64,000 nucleotides of DNA, from positions 3,365,132-3,429,131 of the forward strand of contig NC_133473.1 of assembly GCF_025370935.1 (NCBI RefSeq), given 5' to 3'. Below the pieces are notes generated by a model. The model was not told the DNA's origin, did not search any database, and was given only the letters and a program-made list of their open reading frames with translations. Made by a program: the position numbers and the translations under genes. Below, one piece after another: positions 1-12,300 of this stretch. Numbering within the stretch: the first letter of the stretch is position 1; each line of letters opens with the position of its first letter. The stretch comes from Choristoneura fumiferana (Eukaryota; Arthropoda; Insecta; Lepidoptera; Tortricidae).

Positions 1-288
1 GTAAGTAATTTTTGGATTCAGTTTTGAATGCGTTTATCTCTAATAACTTTTTCTCGAATCGTTTACGTTATTATCCATGGGTTATATGTTAATGCTCTAG
101 TTTTTCGTGTTAACGTTATTTTTGACATAATCTTAACGGGCATTTTTATTTTGATTTAATTTCTTGCTTTTTTGTGTTGGGGTGCCTTCGTGCATTGATG
201 AGTGGGGTAGATTCGTACTGTACGAATGTACCCCGAGTTAGTATTTATGGTTTTTTTTATTGTTTCAGAGTCTTGCCTCGAATATACG

Positions 289-819
289 TAAATAAAAAAC
301 TGGCAAAGTCGGACTCGCGCACAAAGGGTTTCGTACCATTATTAAAACCATTAAAAAAACGGCAAAAAATCAAGTGTGTTGTATGGGAGCCCCCCTTACC
401 TAAATATTAATTTTATTTTTATTTTAATTTTTTTTCATAAAGGGATTATAAAACTAAAAAAATCTGTGAATATTTCAAGCGTCTACCTGTTGCCGTTATT
501 AATATCAAGCAAAAAAACTGTAAAACAATTACGTTTGTTGCATGGGAGCACCCCTAAGTATTTATTTTATTCTGTTTTTTGTATTTATTGTTATAGTGGC
601 CACAGTTTTGCTTAGTTTGGGACTAGGTCAATTGGTGTCAAGTGTCCCATGATATTTATTTATTTAGGTATTTATTTATAATCTGTGAAAATTGTAAGTG
701 TCTAACTATTACGACTCAAAGAGACCTGTGACAAACGGACGGACAGACAGACAGACAGACTGCGGAGTCTTAGTAATAGGGTTACGTTGGTACCCTTTGG
801 GTACGGAACCCTAAAAAGG
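289..819 (-). repeat. GGTTCCGTA-family dispersed repeat, minus copy
   Basis: Read on the minus strand it begins AGGGTTCCGTACCC near 819 and ends near 289 with a GCGCGAGTCCGACT stem-like motif followed by T-rich DNA. A GACGGACAGACAGACAGAC stretch lies just inside the start. The middle (588-672) is replaced by a SINE-like fragment, so the copy is old. No coding capacity is visible. Other copies of the same or a sister family are at 13561, 14990, 21099, 34258, 39780, 42386 and 48780. Confidence 0.6.
588..672 (+). repeat. 3' fragment of tRNA-derived SINE (family II)
   Basis: Carries the GCTTAGTTTGGGA.TAGGTCAATT..TGTCAAG word found in the body of the SINE at 31126, then the CCCATGATATTTATTTATTT tail that resembles the tail near 2632. 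It is a 5'-truncated copy sitting inside the repeat at 289-819. Confidence 0.5.
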
Positions 820-2406
820 GAACTCGAACAGGGCAGGTAGACGAAGAAACAATAAAATCTGCTATACAGGAGGTCTTAGACAAAACCTTGTCTATTAGAA
901 AAGCTGGTCAAAAATTATGGTATCAATCGACAACACTTAAACTCGCTTAACTAAGTTCCACAAGAAAACAGTTGCTGAAAACGATGGTACATAGGTACAA
1001 TCCCAAAGCGTGTGTTTAGCTCGAAATTTGCATCGAATCAAGTTTATCGACTGATGAAGAGGATGCTTTGAACAATTACATCACGGGGTGGATTTTGGAC
1101 TAAGCAATTAATAAAAAACTGTTATTTTGATTAAGACTGAATTATAATATGATTATGTGTTATTTTCGACCTCATTAAAAATTTGTATTTTGTATAAATT
1201 GCTTTTTTGTGACTCTGTACGGAGGCTCCCCACTATGTACGAATGTGCCTTCCACCGTGTACGAAGCTACCCCGAGCGTGGGGTGCTTTCGTACGTTTCT
1301 CATTTTTTGGGGAAACAGTCACAACTTTGAAATGTTGCTATTTGGCAACTCTAACGAATACTACTATGGTAACTAGATATATAGGCAATGTGGTAGTATT
1401 TCAATTATTTTGAAATTAGGTACTGGTTAATTTTTACAAGGCCTAGAGTAAAAAGTGTACGAATCCTACCTGCTCTCCCCTACTAAGTATATAATGGCGT
1501 TGCGAAGTAAACATGTCAAAGTCATACACATCAAAGTGGCGTTAGTGTCACTTCATCACGTGTCACAGGTGTCACAGGTTTGCATTTCGTTCTCCATTGT
1601 AACCTTTTAAGGGCCCACACACGGACGTCGATTCGTCGATTTTCATCAGATCGATCGTACAGACGAATCATACCGTATATGGGGCCCTTAGGTCTAATTT
1701 CTTTGATTAGGAGACAGAGACATCATAGTTATTTGGGCTAATAAGATTTTGGAAAAATATTCTACTATAAATAAAAAAAATAGTGAAATAACCGATACGT
1801 AGGTTAGCTGTGAAAGTACGTTTGTGATAATATTAAGGCTGGGAATATACGTCAGATTTTTCGATAAGTACGACAGTCTTACACTGGCAAAAAAAATTAA
1901 GCATATTATTATGAGTACATTTACCCGAGCGAAGCCGGGTTTTCATCTAGTATTTAATAAATCACGTCTTAAAATGAGTTTAGCTGGACATGTTTCGGTC
2001 TCATTCGTAGCCGTTCTTCCCGGAGCAACGCGACTCTATTTCATTAAATATGAGCACAGTTCTTGATTAAGTATCAATATTTCTTACTTTATAAGTAATG
2101 CTAAGTACAGTTGAGTAAAAAAATATGGTGATTTTAATTATGATTAAGACCAATGTTAAATAGAGGTTTTGTAACTCTTTATAATCTCATTAAATTTGTC
2201 AATGTGCTTATTAACGGAAATGAGCTGAATTTGATTAACAAATTTAATCAATGTCGAGAGTCATTACTAAACAGAGCGTAACACGATTAAAAAGTTCAGT
2301 TAAGTAAATCCATTCTCGTTTGCATTTAGAAAAAAGTGATTCAGTAATCAAGGTAACAATGGATTCTAAAAAATGTACGACAGATGATTGTATACTGAGA
2401 CAGAAA
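820..2406. other. No gene seen
   Basis: AT-rich DNA with only short unsupported open frames. At 1958-2036 a stretch with GGACATGTTTCGG...CGGAGCAACGCGACTC matches one at 7877-7953, so part of this interval is a dispersed repeat. The rest shows no recognisable domain, splice structure or RNA. Confidence 0.5.
1958..2036 (+). repeat. Dispersed repeat with CGGAGCAACGCGACTC end
   Basis: Shares the ACATGTTTCGG..TC.T.CGTAGCC.TTC and CGGAGCAACGCGACTC words with 7877-7953. The class is unknown. Confidence 0.45.
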
Positions 2407-2416
2407 AAAAAGTATC

Positions 2417-2789
2417 AGTTTTATTTTATTTAATCTAATTAACGACCGATGGCCCAGTGGCCAGAGCCTGACTACGAAACTAGAGGTCCCGGGCTCGATC
2501 CCCGATCAGGGCAGATATTTGTACGAATAATCTGAATGTCTGTTTTGAAGTCTTGGACGTTTAATGATGTATGTAAGTATGTATTTATCTAAATAAGTAT
2601 CTACTAGCTCAGCAGGTGCCAATTGTCCCGTGATATTTGTTTATTTTAACTGTGCAAAATTGTGTAATCTGTATTTAATAGTTCTTTAATGAGTCGAAGT
2701 ATATTAAAATGTGTAAAACTGGCACATGTGTAGTGTGTATTTTTCTCGACTAACCCTATAGTGTGAGATATTTCTTAAATAAATAAAAT
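2417..2789 (+). mobile_element. tRNA-derived SINE (family II) with target-site duplication
   Basis: A pol III-like A box (TGGCCCAGTGG) and B box (GGTCCCGGGCTCGATCC) lie at about 2450-2502. They are followed by a GGGCAGATATTTGTACGAAT body shared with the copy at 31126, and an A/T-rich tail (AAATAAATAAAATAAAAAG). The 10-bp direct repeat AAAAAGTATC flanks it at 2407-2416 and 2790-2799, as expected for LINE-mediated retroposition. It abuts the left side of the older repeat at 2800. Confidence 0.65.
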
Positions 2790-3077
2790 AAAAAGTATCG
2801 ATGGATAGGTCTTTTATAACCATTGGGGGATTGCAAAGACGATTAATTTTTCTTCTCAGTTATATGTTTGTGGACATTTTCATTAATCGAGCCCCCCCCC
2901 CCCCTCTAAAATCTAAACATTGAGACATTGACAAAAAATTGAGAATGACGGTAATATATCAAATTTAGAAGGAAAAATATAGCCGCTAAGATTGCTTGAG
3001 AATTATTAGTAGTTTAAGAGTAAATTCGTCGTCGCTAAGCATACCATATTAATACCAGTACCTAGGAAACAGAGAAT

Positions 3078-5037
3078 CCTCAAGCCCTGGATCACTCCAG
3101 GATTACTTCGCTGTATTCGAAATAGAGACCGTCTGCATAAAGATTCTAAAAAATGCCCCACAATCAAATTATTAAGACAACGTACATACGCTACCGCAAT
3201 TTTTGTAACCTCCTTCTGCGCAAACTAAAAGTAACACATGAGAAAAATATCTTATTGAAATCAAAAAACGATGTTAAAGCGACTTGGAAAGCTATAAAGA
3301 AAATAACAAACACAGAAAAACCCGTAACCCACCTCTAGAATTACTTAAACTAACAGAAAACACATGTAAGTCATTAGACAGTGTAAATAATTACTTCGTT
3401 GAAATCGGTAAAAACCTAGCCTCAAATTTAACGTCGAATTCGATAGCAAACGCAAGCATCGCATCATACTTACCGAAAACCTATAACCCCAATTCAATGG
3501 TTATCCTCGAAACCGATGAGAAAGAAATAGAATCCATTATTATGGGAATACGGTCCGATTCTGCCACCGGATGGGACGGCTTGTCTCCCTCTATCTTGAA
3601 ATCTATCCGTAGTTTCATAATTCCAAGTTTAACTCACATTGCAAATACAGCCTTCCGCACAGGTGTATTTCCAAACGCCTGTAAAAAAGCCCTAGTTCAT
3701 CCAATCTACAAGAATGGTAATCGTAGTATAATATCAAACTATAGACCTATTTCCGTCCTATCAACTATTTCTAAAATACTCGAGAAACTTCTTAACAGAC
3801 GTCTAATAAATTTTTTGAATAAAAATAATATTGTATCTGCTCAGCAATACGGTTTTCGACCAGGAATTTCCACCGAGGACGCCGTCGTCGATCTTGCCTC
3901 TCACATCACATCTGCTCTTGATCAGGGTCTTAAATGCATAGGTGTTTTCCTCGATTTGCAAAAGGCTTTTGACACTGTACATATTCCCGCCCTTCTGTCT
4001 AAACTTGACTCCGTCGGCGTAAGAGGTATTGCTCTAAATATTTTCCGTGACTACCTAAGAAACCGCTCACAAAGAGTCATAATTAACGGACTTCAAAGCG
4101 ACGAAGCTTCCATCGAGTACGGCGTCCCTCAAGGCTCAATACTTGGACCAACGCTCTTCCAAATCTACATCAACCAACTCTGCGACTTGAATCTTCCGAA
4201 CTGCAAAATTTTTACCTACGCTGATGATACAGCACTAGTTTTTCAGGGTTCGAGCTGGACTGACGTCAAATCTACGGCTGAGGACAATTTGACCATAGTA
4301 AGCAATTGGTTAACGCAAAACTTACTAACCCTCAATATCTCAAAATCATTTTTTATCCCCTTTTCCATTAAAAACAATACCCAACCTCCTACAAACTATG
4401 AAATTAGGGTTCACGCAAATTGCAACAATGCTGGTAACTGCAGATGTCTTTCTATAGCGCAATCTATTTTGACCGAAACCTAAATTGGTATCCACAAGTC
4501 GACATGCTTGCCACTCGAATCAGACGTCTTATTCACATATTCAGAACACTTCGACAATCTGCCGACACAGAAACCCTAAACACTGTCTATTCTGCACTTT
4601 GTACCTCAGTCTTGACTTACTGTGTGCCTGCATGGGGTGGTGCGGCTAAAACTTATTTCCTTAAAGTCGAGAGAGCTCAGAGAGCTGTGCTCAAAGTCTT
4701 ACACTACAAAAATTTTAGATTCCCAACGAAAGACCTGTACAATATCGCTAAAGTGTTGACAGTGAGACAGCTCTTTATACTCCGCTCCATTTTGCGCAGG
4801 CACGCGCAAGTACGGCAACCAGATCTTACTAAAAGAAATCACTACAGAATTTGCCCTCCCATACCCCATAAAACTAAATTTTCTTCGAGACAATTCCAAA
4901 TCACTAGCTCATTTCTTTATAATAAGATAAATAATGTTTTAAACATAATTAGATTAAGTAGGTTTCAAATGAAAAAGAAAGTCTCACAGTGGTTGCAAAA
5001 ACTCGATTATGATGATACCGAGTATCTTCTGACTTAA
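3078..5037 (+). pseudogene. Reverse transcriptase pseudogene of the 3026-5503 LINE
   Basis: Three overlapping reading frames hold one decayed protein. The linker (PWITPGLLR..RNRDRLHK) starts near 3088. The RT core at 3284-4483 includes GWDGLSPSILKS, NYRPISVLSTISKILEK, QYGFRPG, FLDLQKAFDTV, YGVPQGSILGPTLF and the catalytic YADDTALVF. The C-terminal third is at 4444-5037 (LTYCVPAWGGAAKTYFLKVERAQRAVLK). At least two frameshifts, near 3300 and 4450, separate the parts, and the N-terminal endonuclease is missing. The palm residues survive, but the copy cannot make a complete enzyme. Confidence 0.85.
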
Positions 5038-5124
5038 GACTTAAGACAGCAACATTTCTCTTTAACGTACCTGCACATATACTGTCACCCATATAGACTC
5101 AGAAACTTCGACACCCATAGATAC

Positions 5125-5192
5125 ATACACACACTCACACGCGCACTCACACATTTACACACACACACTCACACAACACACACACACACACA

Positions 5193-5229
<37 letters not shown>
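5125..5229 (+). repeat. (AC)n microsatellite
   Basis: About 100 bp of almost pure AC dinucleotides with a few CTCAC and CATA interruptions, in the 3' UTR of the LINE. Length polymorphism would be expected. Confidence 0.95.
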
Positions 5230-5230
<1 letters not shown>

Positions 5231-5655
5231 ATTTTATTAATTATTAATTTTTCCTTTTCTTAATAAAAATGTTTCAGTTTACTTAGTAGCTACTTGGATA
5301 TACGTAGTTTACTCTATTAGCTCGCATACGTGACGAACACTGACTTGCAAGATACGGGCCTTGCCTAGTTTGTGAGTCAGGATTCAACTTATTTAATTGT
5401 GCTATGTTTAACCTAAGTTGTCTTTTTCTTTGTAATTGTTCATTCCTCTCTTGTGCAATTTTGTCTTATTGAATAAAGATTTTATTATTATTATTATTAT
5501 TATAAATTGCAGCCTAAGGTATAAAACATACCTAAAATTGGAAGATGCCGTACGCAATACGAAATCCTTTGAAAATATCACTTTATTTTTTCGTAATGGC
5601 TACGGAACCCTATCCTGGACGTGTCCGACACGCTCTTGGCCGGTTTTTTTAATTA

Positions 5656-6293
5656 ACGCGATATAAATGATGTTTTTAAAATCACGATTTCCCTTACCTT
5701 GAAACTGATGTATATTTATAGCTACCTAGAGACAAGATAATAATATACTATCCCGCTTTTCAAGATGACAATCTATGAAGTACATGATTAAGGAGTAAGC
5801 AACTAGATCAAAACCGATTGTGAAATTTGCTTATCACATGAAAAGTAGATCAAATACTGACCACTCGAGATGACGCATTATTACTTGATAGCTGATCTTG
5901 TACTGATATGGATTGAGCCATAATACCATTGAGATGTCTTTCAAATCAGTTGAATATTCTTCTTACGAGGTTCAACTTGTTTTTGATGCTGAGGTACTTA
6001 AACTTATATTAGTGATAAAACAGTAGTGCAGTGCAGATAGTGAATAATGTTTGCCATCGTAATTTATTGGAAAAGTTCGTATTTAACTCGATTTCTGAAC
6101 TAGCTTACAGAAGCTAGCTGAGAAAGCAAGATAAATTCGATCTTATTCAACCAAATACAATGGAAAAAGATTACTCTATATGCTTGTACACAAATTATTA
6201 TTAAAACAGTTTAGCAGAAAATTAAGCTTCGCTTCCTTGGCGGTTTATACATTATGTGACACAGCAAGTAATTTAATTCATAATTTGTTTCAG
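5656..6293 (+). other. Upstream region of the amino-acid transporter first coding exon
   Basis: AT-rich and without recognisable repeats. It ends in an acceptor site (TTTGTTTCAG at 6284-6293), so the ATG exon is preceded by at least one 5' non-coding exon that was not located. No TATA box or transcription start could be assigned. Confidence 0.4.
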
Positions 6294-6304
6294 AACTTCT
6301 TAAA

Positions 6305-6342
6305 ATGGATACGAAACAAGAGCCACCGAATTTCAATTCCAC
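6305..6342 (+). CDS. PAT transporter coding exon 1 (start codon)
   Basis: The exon begins at 6294 after TTTGTTTCAG. The ATG at 6305 has AAAATGG context, and 38 coding nt (MDTKQEPPNFNS plus two bases) run to the donor GTAAGTG. The short exon was accepted because its phase fits exon 2 and the encoded N-terminus is polar, as in the family. Confidence 0.8.
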
Positions 6343-9300
6343 GTAAGTGACAAAATTACTTTACAAATATTTGTTATGGGATGTACACAGTTTTAATGAG
6401 CTCCCCGCTTTTCAAATACATTAAAAAAAAATCGTGTGTTCTGCTAAGTCAGTAATTCCAATTGATTTTCAACTCTACACTCGTAGTTTGTAATTTGTCA
6501 GTTGCGCTGCGCTATTTTTAACCCCCGACGCAAAAAGAGGGGTGTTATAAAGTTGTGTCTGGTATCTGTCTGTGGCACCGTAGCTCTTAAACGGGTGGAC
6601 CGATTTGAATGCGGTTTTTAGAAGCAAATCAAACTGAGAACAAAACGGCCAGTATTAAATTATTACCCAACCTCGCTAAAATATTTAATCGACGTGTATG
6701 CATTCGTAACTTTAAGACTGTAAAAAAAGGATGGAGGAGGAAAGGACAAACACAACCTGCGATCACAATCAAATGACAGTTTTTGTATGCGAAAACTGTC
6801 ATTTGATGGCGATCGGGAGCGCCAGAAACGTTATGCAATACTTGTCGACCCTCTGATTTAAAACTGATTCTGACCAAAGTAGGTACTTTCTGGTTTTCTG
6901 TTATTTAATTAACACACTGTGTAATAAATAACGCTTAAGATAGATCTTCAACTAGCTTAGATACAAAGAGTCATACATTTTGTAATTTTATAAATTATTT
7001 AAGTATAATTTAAAATCTTCTATATAAATAAAAATTAATCGTAAAATGTGTTGTTAAGCGCAAAACTCGGGAACGACTGGTTCGATTTCGCTAATTCTTT
7101 TTATGTTGTGTTCATTACTGTCAGGAAAAGGTTTTTATGGGAAAAAATACAGAAAAAAACAACGGGGGCGAAGCCGCGGGCAACAGCTCGTTCTTAATAA
7201 TAATGTCAATGTTGTCCCGTGATATTTATTATTATTATTTTATTCTTTATTCCTTAAATATTTTGCACTTTATATACTTATTATAAAGTTTACATTCAGC
7301 AGTCATTCTTAAAATTCATTTGTTCTTTTTAATGTACTTTATGAGGTACTCATGAGGCAAATAATCTAAATTAGCTAGTAAATAAAAATGCTTCTCGTTT
7401 CAGCAGTTTGCATAGTGAAATTGAGGATGCAAATGCAAGAGCAATTTCAAATTGTACTTAATATTCATCTCATCTCGCTACAAAGCAATCAGCGAGTGAA
7501 ACGACAGGGAAGATCGGTTAGATATCAATTCCCGTACCTTGTTCCTGGAAAAACAGTAATCACGGGGAAAAATATCTCCGTGTATTAGGTGGTATTAGTG
7601 AACGTGCTTGGCGTTAATCGAAAAGTATTAATATATTTAGGAAATTGTTATATTAAAGTGACATACAGTGACCATTGTTTGTGGACTATTTGATACAACA
7701 CGATGTTATAATAGTTATTTATGTGGCTGATACATAATGCCTAATTATGTACAGTCGCATACATAATTTTATCTAAATGCTTATCATAAGTTTTCTACAA
7801 TACGTTCAGATATTTTGAACATGAAACTACCGTGAGACTCACTCATATCAAATATATTGACCCGGCTAACTCTTATCTTAAATCGAGTTTATCCCGACAT
7901 GTTTCGGGCTAATCCGTAGCCCTTCCTCTTCGGAGCAACGCGACTCGGCTAATATTGTAATTAGTTAAGCAGTACTTAGTACATTTTCCAAAAAAATATA
8001 TTAACTGCTACTACATTTTAATTGGTAATAGTATTATTATCTTCATCATCATCCCAACCTTTTGACGTAATAATAATATAAACGCAGGTGGTAGGACCTT
8101 GTGCAAGGTCCGCCCGTATTGCTACCACCATCTAGCTCGCTAATCCTGCCGTGAAGCAGCAGTGCTTACACTGTTGTGTTTCGGCGTGGAGAGTAAGACA
8201 GCCGGTGAAATTACTGGCACTTGAAGTATCCCATCTTAGGCCTCTAGGTTGGCAATGCATCTGCAATCCCCCTGGTGTTGCAGGTGTCTATGGGCGGTGG
8301 TGATATCTTACCATCAGAAGACCCACTTGCTCGTTTGCCATCACTGGATGGAAAAAAATACTCAAATAATCACATAATACCAAAATATTATTAAAGATAT
8401 ACCACCGAAATGATGCATCCATTTTCTTTCAAAAATTCACAGCCATACTAATAATGCCCTGCTAAATCATCATCATCATCATCCCAGCCTATATACGTCC
8501 CACTGCTGGGCACAGGCCTCCTCTCAGAATGAGAGGGCTTGGGCAGTATTTCCCACGCGGGCCCAGTGCGGCTTGGGAACTTCACACACACCGTTGAATT
8601 GCTTCGCAGGTTTGTGCAGGTTTCCTCACGATGTTTTCCTTCGCCGCAAAGTAATTTTAGAGAATTGCCACGAGATTTTAATAAAATCCCCGAATCTCAA
8701 TTCAACTGCTGTATCTAATGATTTACGCGTGCGAAGCTGCGGGTAAACGCTAGTAATGTATATTTCAGAGCCAATCTGACCAGTAATCCGGGTTTCCAGT
8801 CGTCACTCAGCATAGCGTCAAAAGATGTAAAGGATGAAAAAGCATACAATCCTTTTGAGAATCGCCAGCTTGCTCATCCTAATTCGTGAGTATGTCCATC
8901 AACATTATGGGGCTGTTTCGCCATTTATTGATTAGTGTTAACTGACGGTTAAATGTGATACCGTCTCCGTCTATTCTAACAAAACTAATATAGACGGCAT
9001 CACATGTAACCGTCAGTTAAGATTTATCAATTGATGGTGAAACAGCCCCTTAAATTTATCAAAATATGTACTCTGACTATGGGCTTTAAATTCAAGGTTC
9101 GATTCCACTCACAAAACTAGAAATATTCGCAAATGTGACCGTTTAGAATAACAAATAAACCCAATAAATAATCCAACTAAACGGTTTTTAGGACCATCGG
9201 CTCCATTCTCCACCTGCTGAAAGCATGTCTTGGCTCCGGTATCCTGGCAATGCCAGCGGCTTTCAAGAATGCCGGCATCATACCAGGATCCATTGGCACA

Positions 9301-12300
9301 ATCTTAGCTGGTTTCATCTGCACACACACTGTACATATGCTGGTGAGTAATGTAATGTGTTTAAGACATTTTGATGTCGGCGCTATATTAAAACTATTCA
9401 TTTGGGGTTATTACATTACCCGGCTACAGTAGCTAGAACAAGTTCAAAAAACTTCACTTTATTTATTCAAGTTGGAAGATACATACATACATTTTCTGAT
9501 TCTGATGCAGAATGGAAAAATTGACAGGCCTTGGAACTATTACTTTAAATCCTTTAGCTAGCCCATTTTACTTGAAGTAAACATTCCGTTATTATTAAAA
9601 AGAAACAAAACTGCATTCTACGTAGTTTACTACGAGTACGTACCTAGCATTCGTAATAAGTAGTAAATTTAGGTATAAGTGCTAAAAAGAGACAACAATA
9701 TAATTAAAAAGACTTTTTAAAAAATATGTCCCACTGCTGGGCACAAGCCTCCTCTCAGAACAAGAGGGCTTGGGCCATAGTTCCCACGCGGGTCCAGTGC
9801 GTATTGGGAACTTCACATGCACCATTGAATTGCTTCGCAGGCTTGTACAGGTTTCCTCACGATGTTTTCCTTCACCGCCAAGCTCGTGGTAAATTGCAAA
9901 TGTAATTCCGCACATGAATTTCGAAAAACTCAGCGGTACGAGCCGGGGTTTGAACCCACGACCCTCTGCTTGAGAGGCGATAGGGCAAACCACTAGGCCA
10001 CCACGATTTAAGCCGGAGGAGGCCTGTGCCCAGCATTGGGACTTATAAAGGCTGGGATGGATGGATGGATTAAAATACTTGTGCTTTAACAAATCTAGGA
10101 AGCAAATTTTAACCCATTGATCCTTGTATCCAAAATGAAAATTAGGCAAATAACTGTAACGACGCAGACCTTAAAACAGACTACGTAAGTTGCTGGTAAT
10201 TCAGATTAGAGATGTATGAAATAAGATAAAAACAAAATGGTGGATGTCAAAGAAATCTCTACGTGTGCAGGAACTATCATATAAGCGCACCCGCTTAAAA
10301 CACGGGCGTAGAGATAAATATGATTGAACAGTTGCAATGATAAAACGTTCCGGGATTGACAATTTAATTCTGTTGGCTTTTACTAATCTCAATTATACAG
10401 ACGTAGATGTAGAATTCGAATAAATATATTATTTTGATGATTCACGGTTCAGAAATGTTGGCGCAAACGTTTTGTTTGCCATTTTTTTAAGGATTTCGGA
10501 TGTCAATTAAACAATACAGCAAACAACTGATGAAATTTTGGGTGGGTTGGTCGGGAAATAAGCACACTTACCTACTAACTTGGCGCATATTGCTGGTGCA
10601 TGTGGATTCTAATGCCGTCGGAAGCACCTAAAACATGTTTTTGTTTAGAAGAAAATTTTGTATGTGACTCTGCAAAGTTAAGACTGATCCAATTTATCAA
10701 ATTGGTAGAACACAGCTGAGCAATTTATTGAAACGCAACTCGCTTGATATGTTCGTAGACCATGTAAACAAGATCTTGCACGAACTATAATCAAACAGCT
10801 GTGCATACTGCGCATTTGCATCTGATCGTAAGGAATAGCCATGACAGTAGAGTGGTTTTTTTTTCGAGGGAGGAGGATGATCATAAGTATACTGCTGATG
10901 CGGTCTCGGCAGCATGCCCGACTCATCTGAGAATTGTTTGACCTAATAGTCTCTCAGGCAGATGATCGTGGGTTTAAATTAGGGGTCGCACGCACCTCTG
11001 ATTCTTTTGGAATTCGAATATGAAATCATCTTCATTTGAAATTTATCGATAGATTTTCGGCGATGAGAAAAGTATAGGTTGCACTACCAGAGTTGAGGTC
11101 ACGTATACAAGAACATGTCATGGTAATGAAGACAGCGAGATTTTGACATGTTATAGTACTGCAGTTTCAATGCAAATTGGAGGAGCTAGTATGTGCTCCT
11201 TAAACCGAATAAAAGGAGATTGACTACTTTTTATGGGAGTTAACAAGTGCTGCCCAACACTAGACTGTGTATACTAAAAGCGCTTTAAGATCTATCCCAG
11301 GACTCGAAAAAAAAAAGGTTTTGATGTGACTTAAGTCATTTTTTGTTACGTTAAAAGTACTAATAGTGGAGTAATAAATAATCGTCATTAAGTCAATGCG
11401 GTAAGTATCGTCGTTTTTTCTTATAGAAAGTAATAATAATACCTAGCCGTTTTCGCTACTACCTTATAATACCTAGCCGTAAATGATAGTAATACTTGCG
11501 GTCAACGTGATTCAAAATAGCAATGTTTACCTTATGTTATGTTGCCTTGATTATTATGGTCAATCACCGTGTCAAAATAAGTGGCCTATAAAGTGTTGGC
11601 GGAAAATGCATGGATATAGTAATGAAGTTGTATGACTGTATGATGTCATATTTTATGACCAGGAAATTAAGGAAGGTAAAGGAAATTTGAAGATAACAGG
11701 AAACGATGGAGGTTATGTAGTGTTGGAAGTTGAGGAAAATGGTGAAAACAATAGAGATACATTCCGTGACCGTGAAAAGAACCTTGGTGTATACGGTACT
11801 GCAAGGAATTCGTTTATATTGCTATCCCACGATAAACTATAGAATATTATCCTACGAGTACATATTCTCTAGGCCGGCAACAGACCAGTGACTCTCCCTC
11901 AGCGACCATTTCCCATCAGATGAACCACTTGTTCGTTTTCCTCATAATGAAAAAAATCTTTTCAGTCTCAATCTTCACACCAGATGATTGGCTATTGCCA
12001 GCTATTTCATCGGCAAAGAACTAATTATTGCTCGTTTGCGAAATGGTGTCATTTTAGGCCGCGACCACACTGCTGCTTAAAAAACGGTGACGCACCGTAT
12101 GCGCACCGTTTCTATCACATGCTCTCCACAACGCTGCTTAAAATACACAAACGGTGCGGAATCGCAGTGACATGCCGTAAACGTCACGACTTTTGTTCGG
12201 TAAAGACCAATGCCCTTAGTGTAAGTTTTCGGTTACAAAATACGTCTCGATCGCGTTCGCGTTAAAATCTTAATTTGTATGGAAACACGAACATCGCAAA

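Larger units (their letters stand above)
3026..5503 (+). mobile_element. 5'-truncated Jockey/CR1-like non-LTR retrotransposon
   Basis: It starts inside the linker between endonuclease and reverse transcriptase and runs through the RT domain and C-terminal region. The 3' UTR has a long (AC)n array at 5125-5229 and ends AATAAAGATTTTATTATTATT. No endonuclease is left. It lies within the older repeat at 2800-5655. The related fragment at 62935-64000 has the same domain order and conserved words. Confidence 0.8.
2800..5655 (+). repeat. GGTTCCGTA-family repeat split by a LINE
   Basis: The left half (2800-3025) has the family words GATGGATAGGTCTTTTA and a C-run followed by CTCTAAAATCTAAA, and ends at AGTTTAAGAGTAAAT. 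The right half (5504-5655) resumes at GCAGCCTAAGGTATAAAA and finishes with GGCTACGGAACCCTATCC, the GTGTCCGACAC stem and CTTGGCCGGTTTTTTT. The uninterrupted order is seen at 42386-43031, so the LINE in between inserted later. Confidence 0.7.

Noticed and set aside
5125..5229. CRISPR-like or regulatory array
   Set aside because: Simple AC dinucleotides in a LINE 3' UTR.
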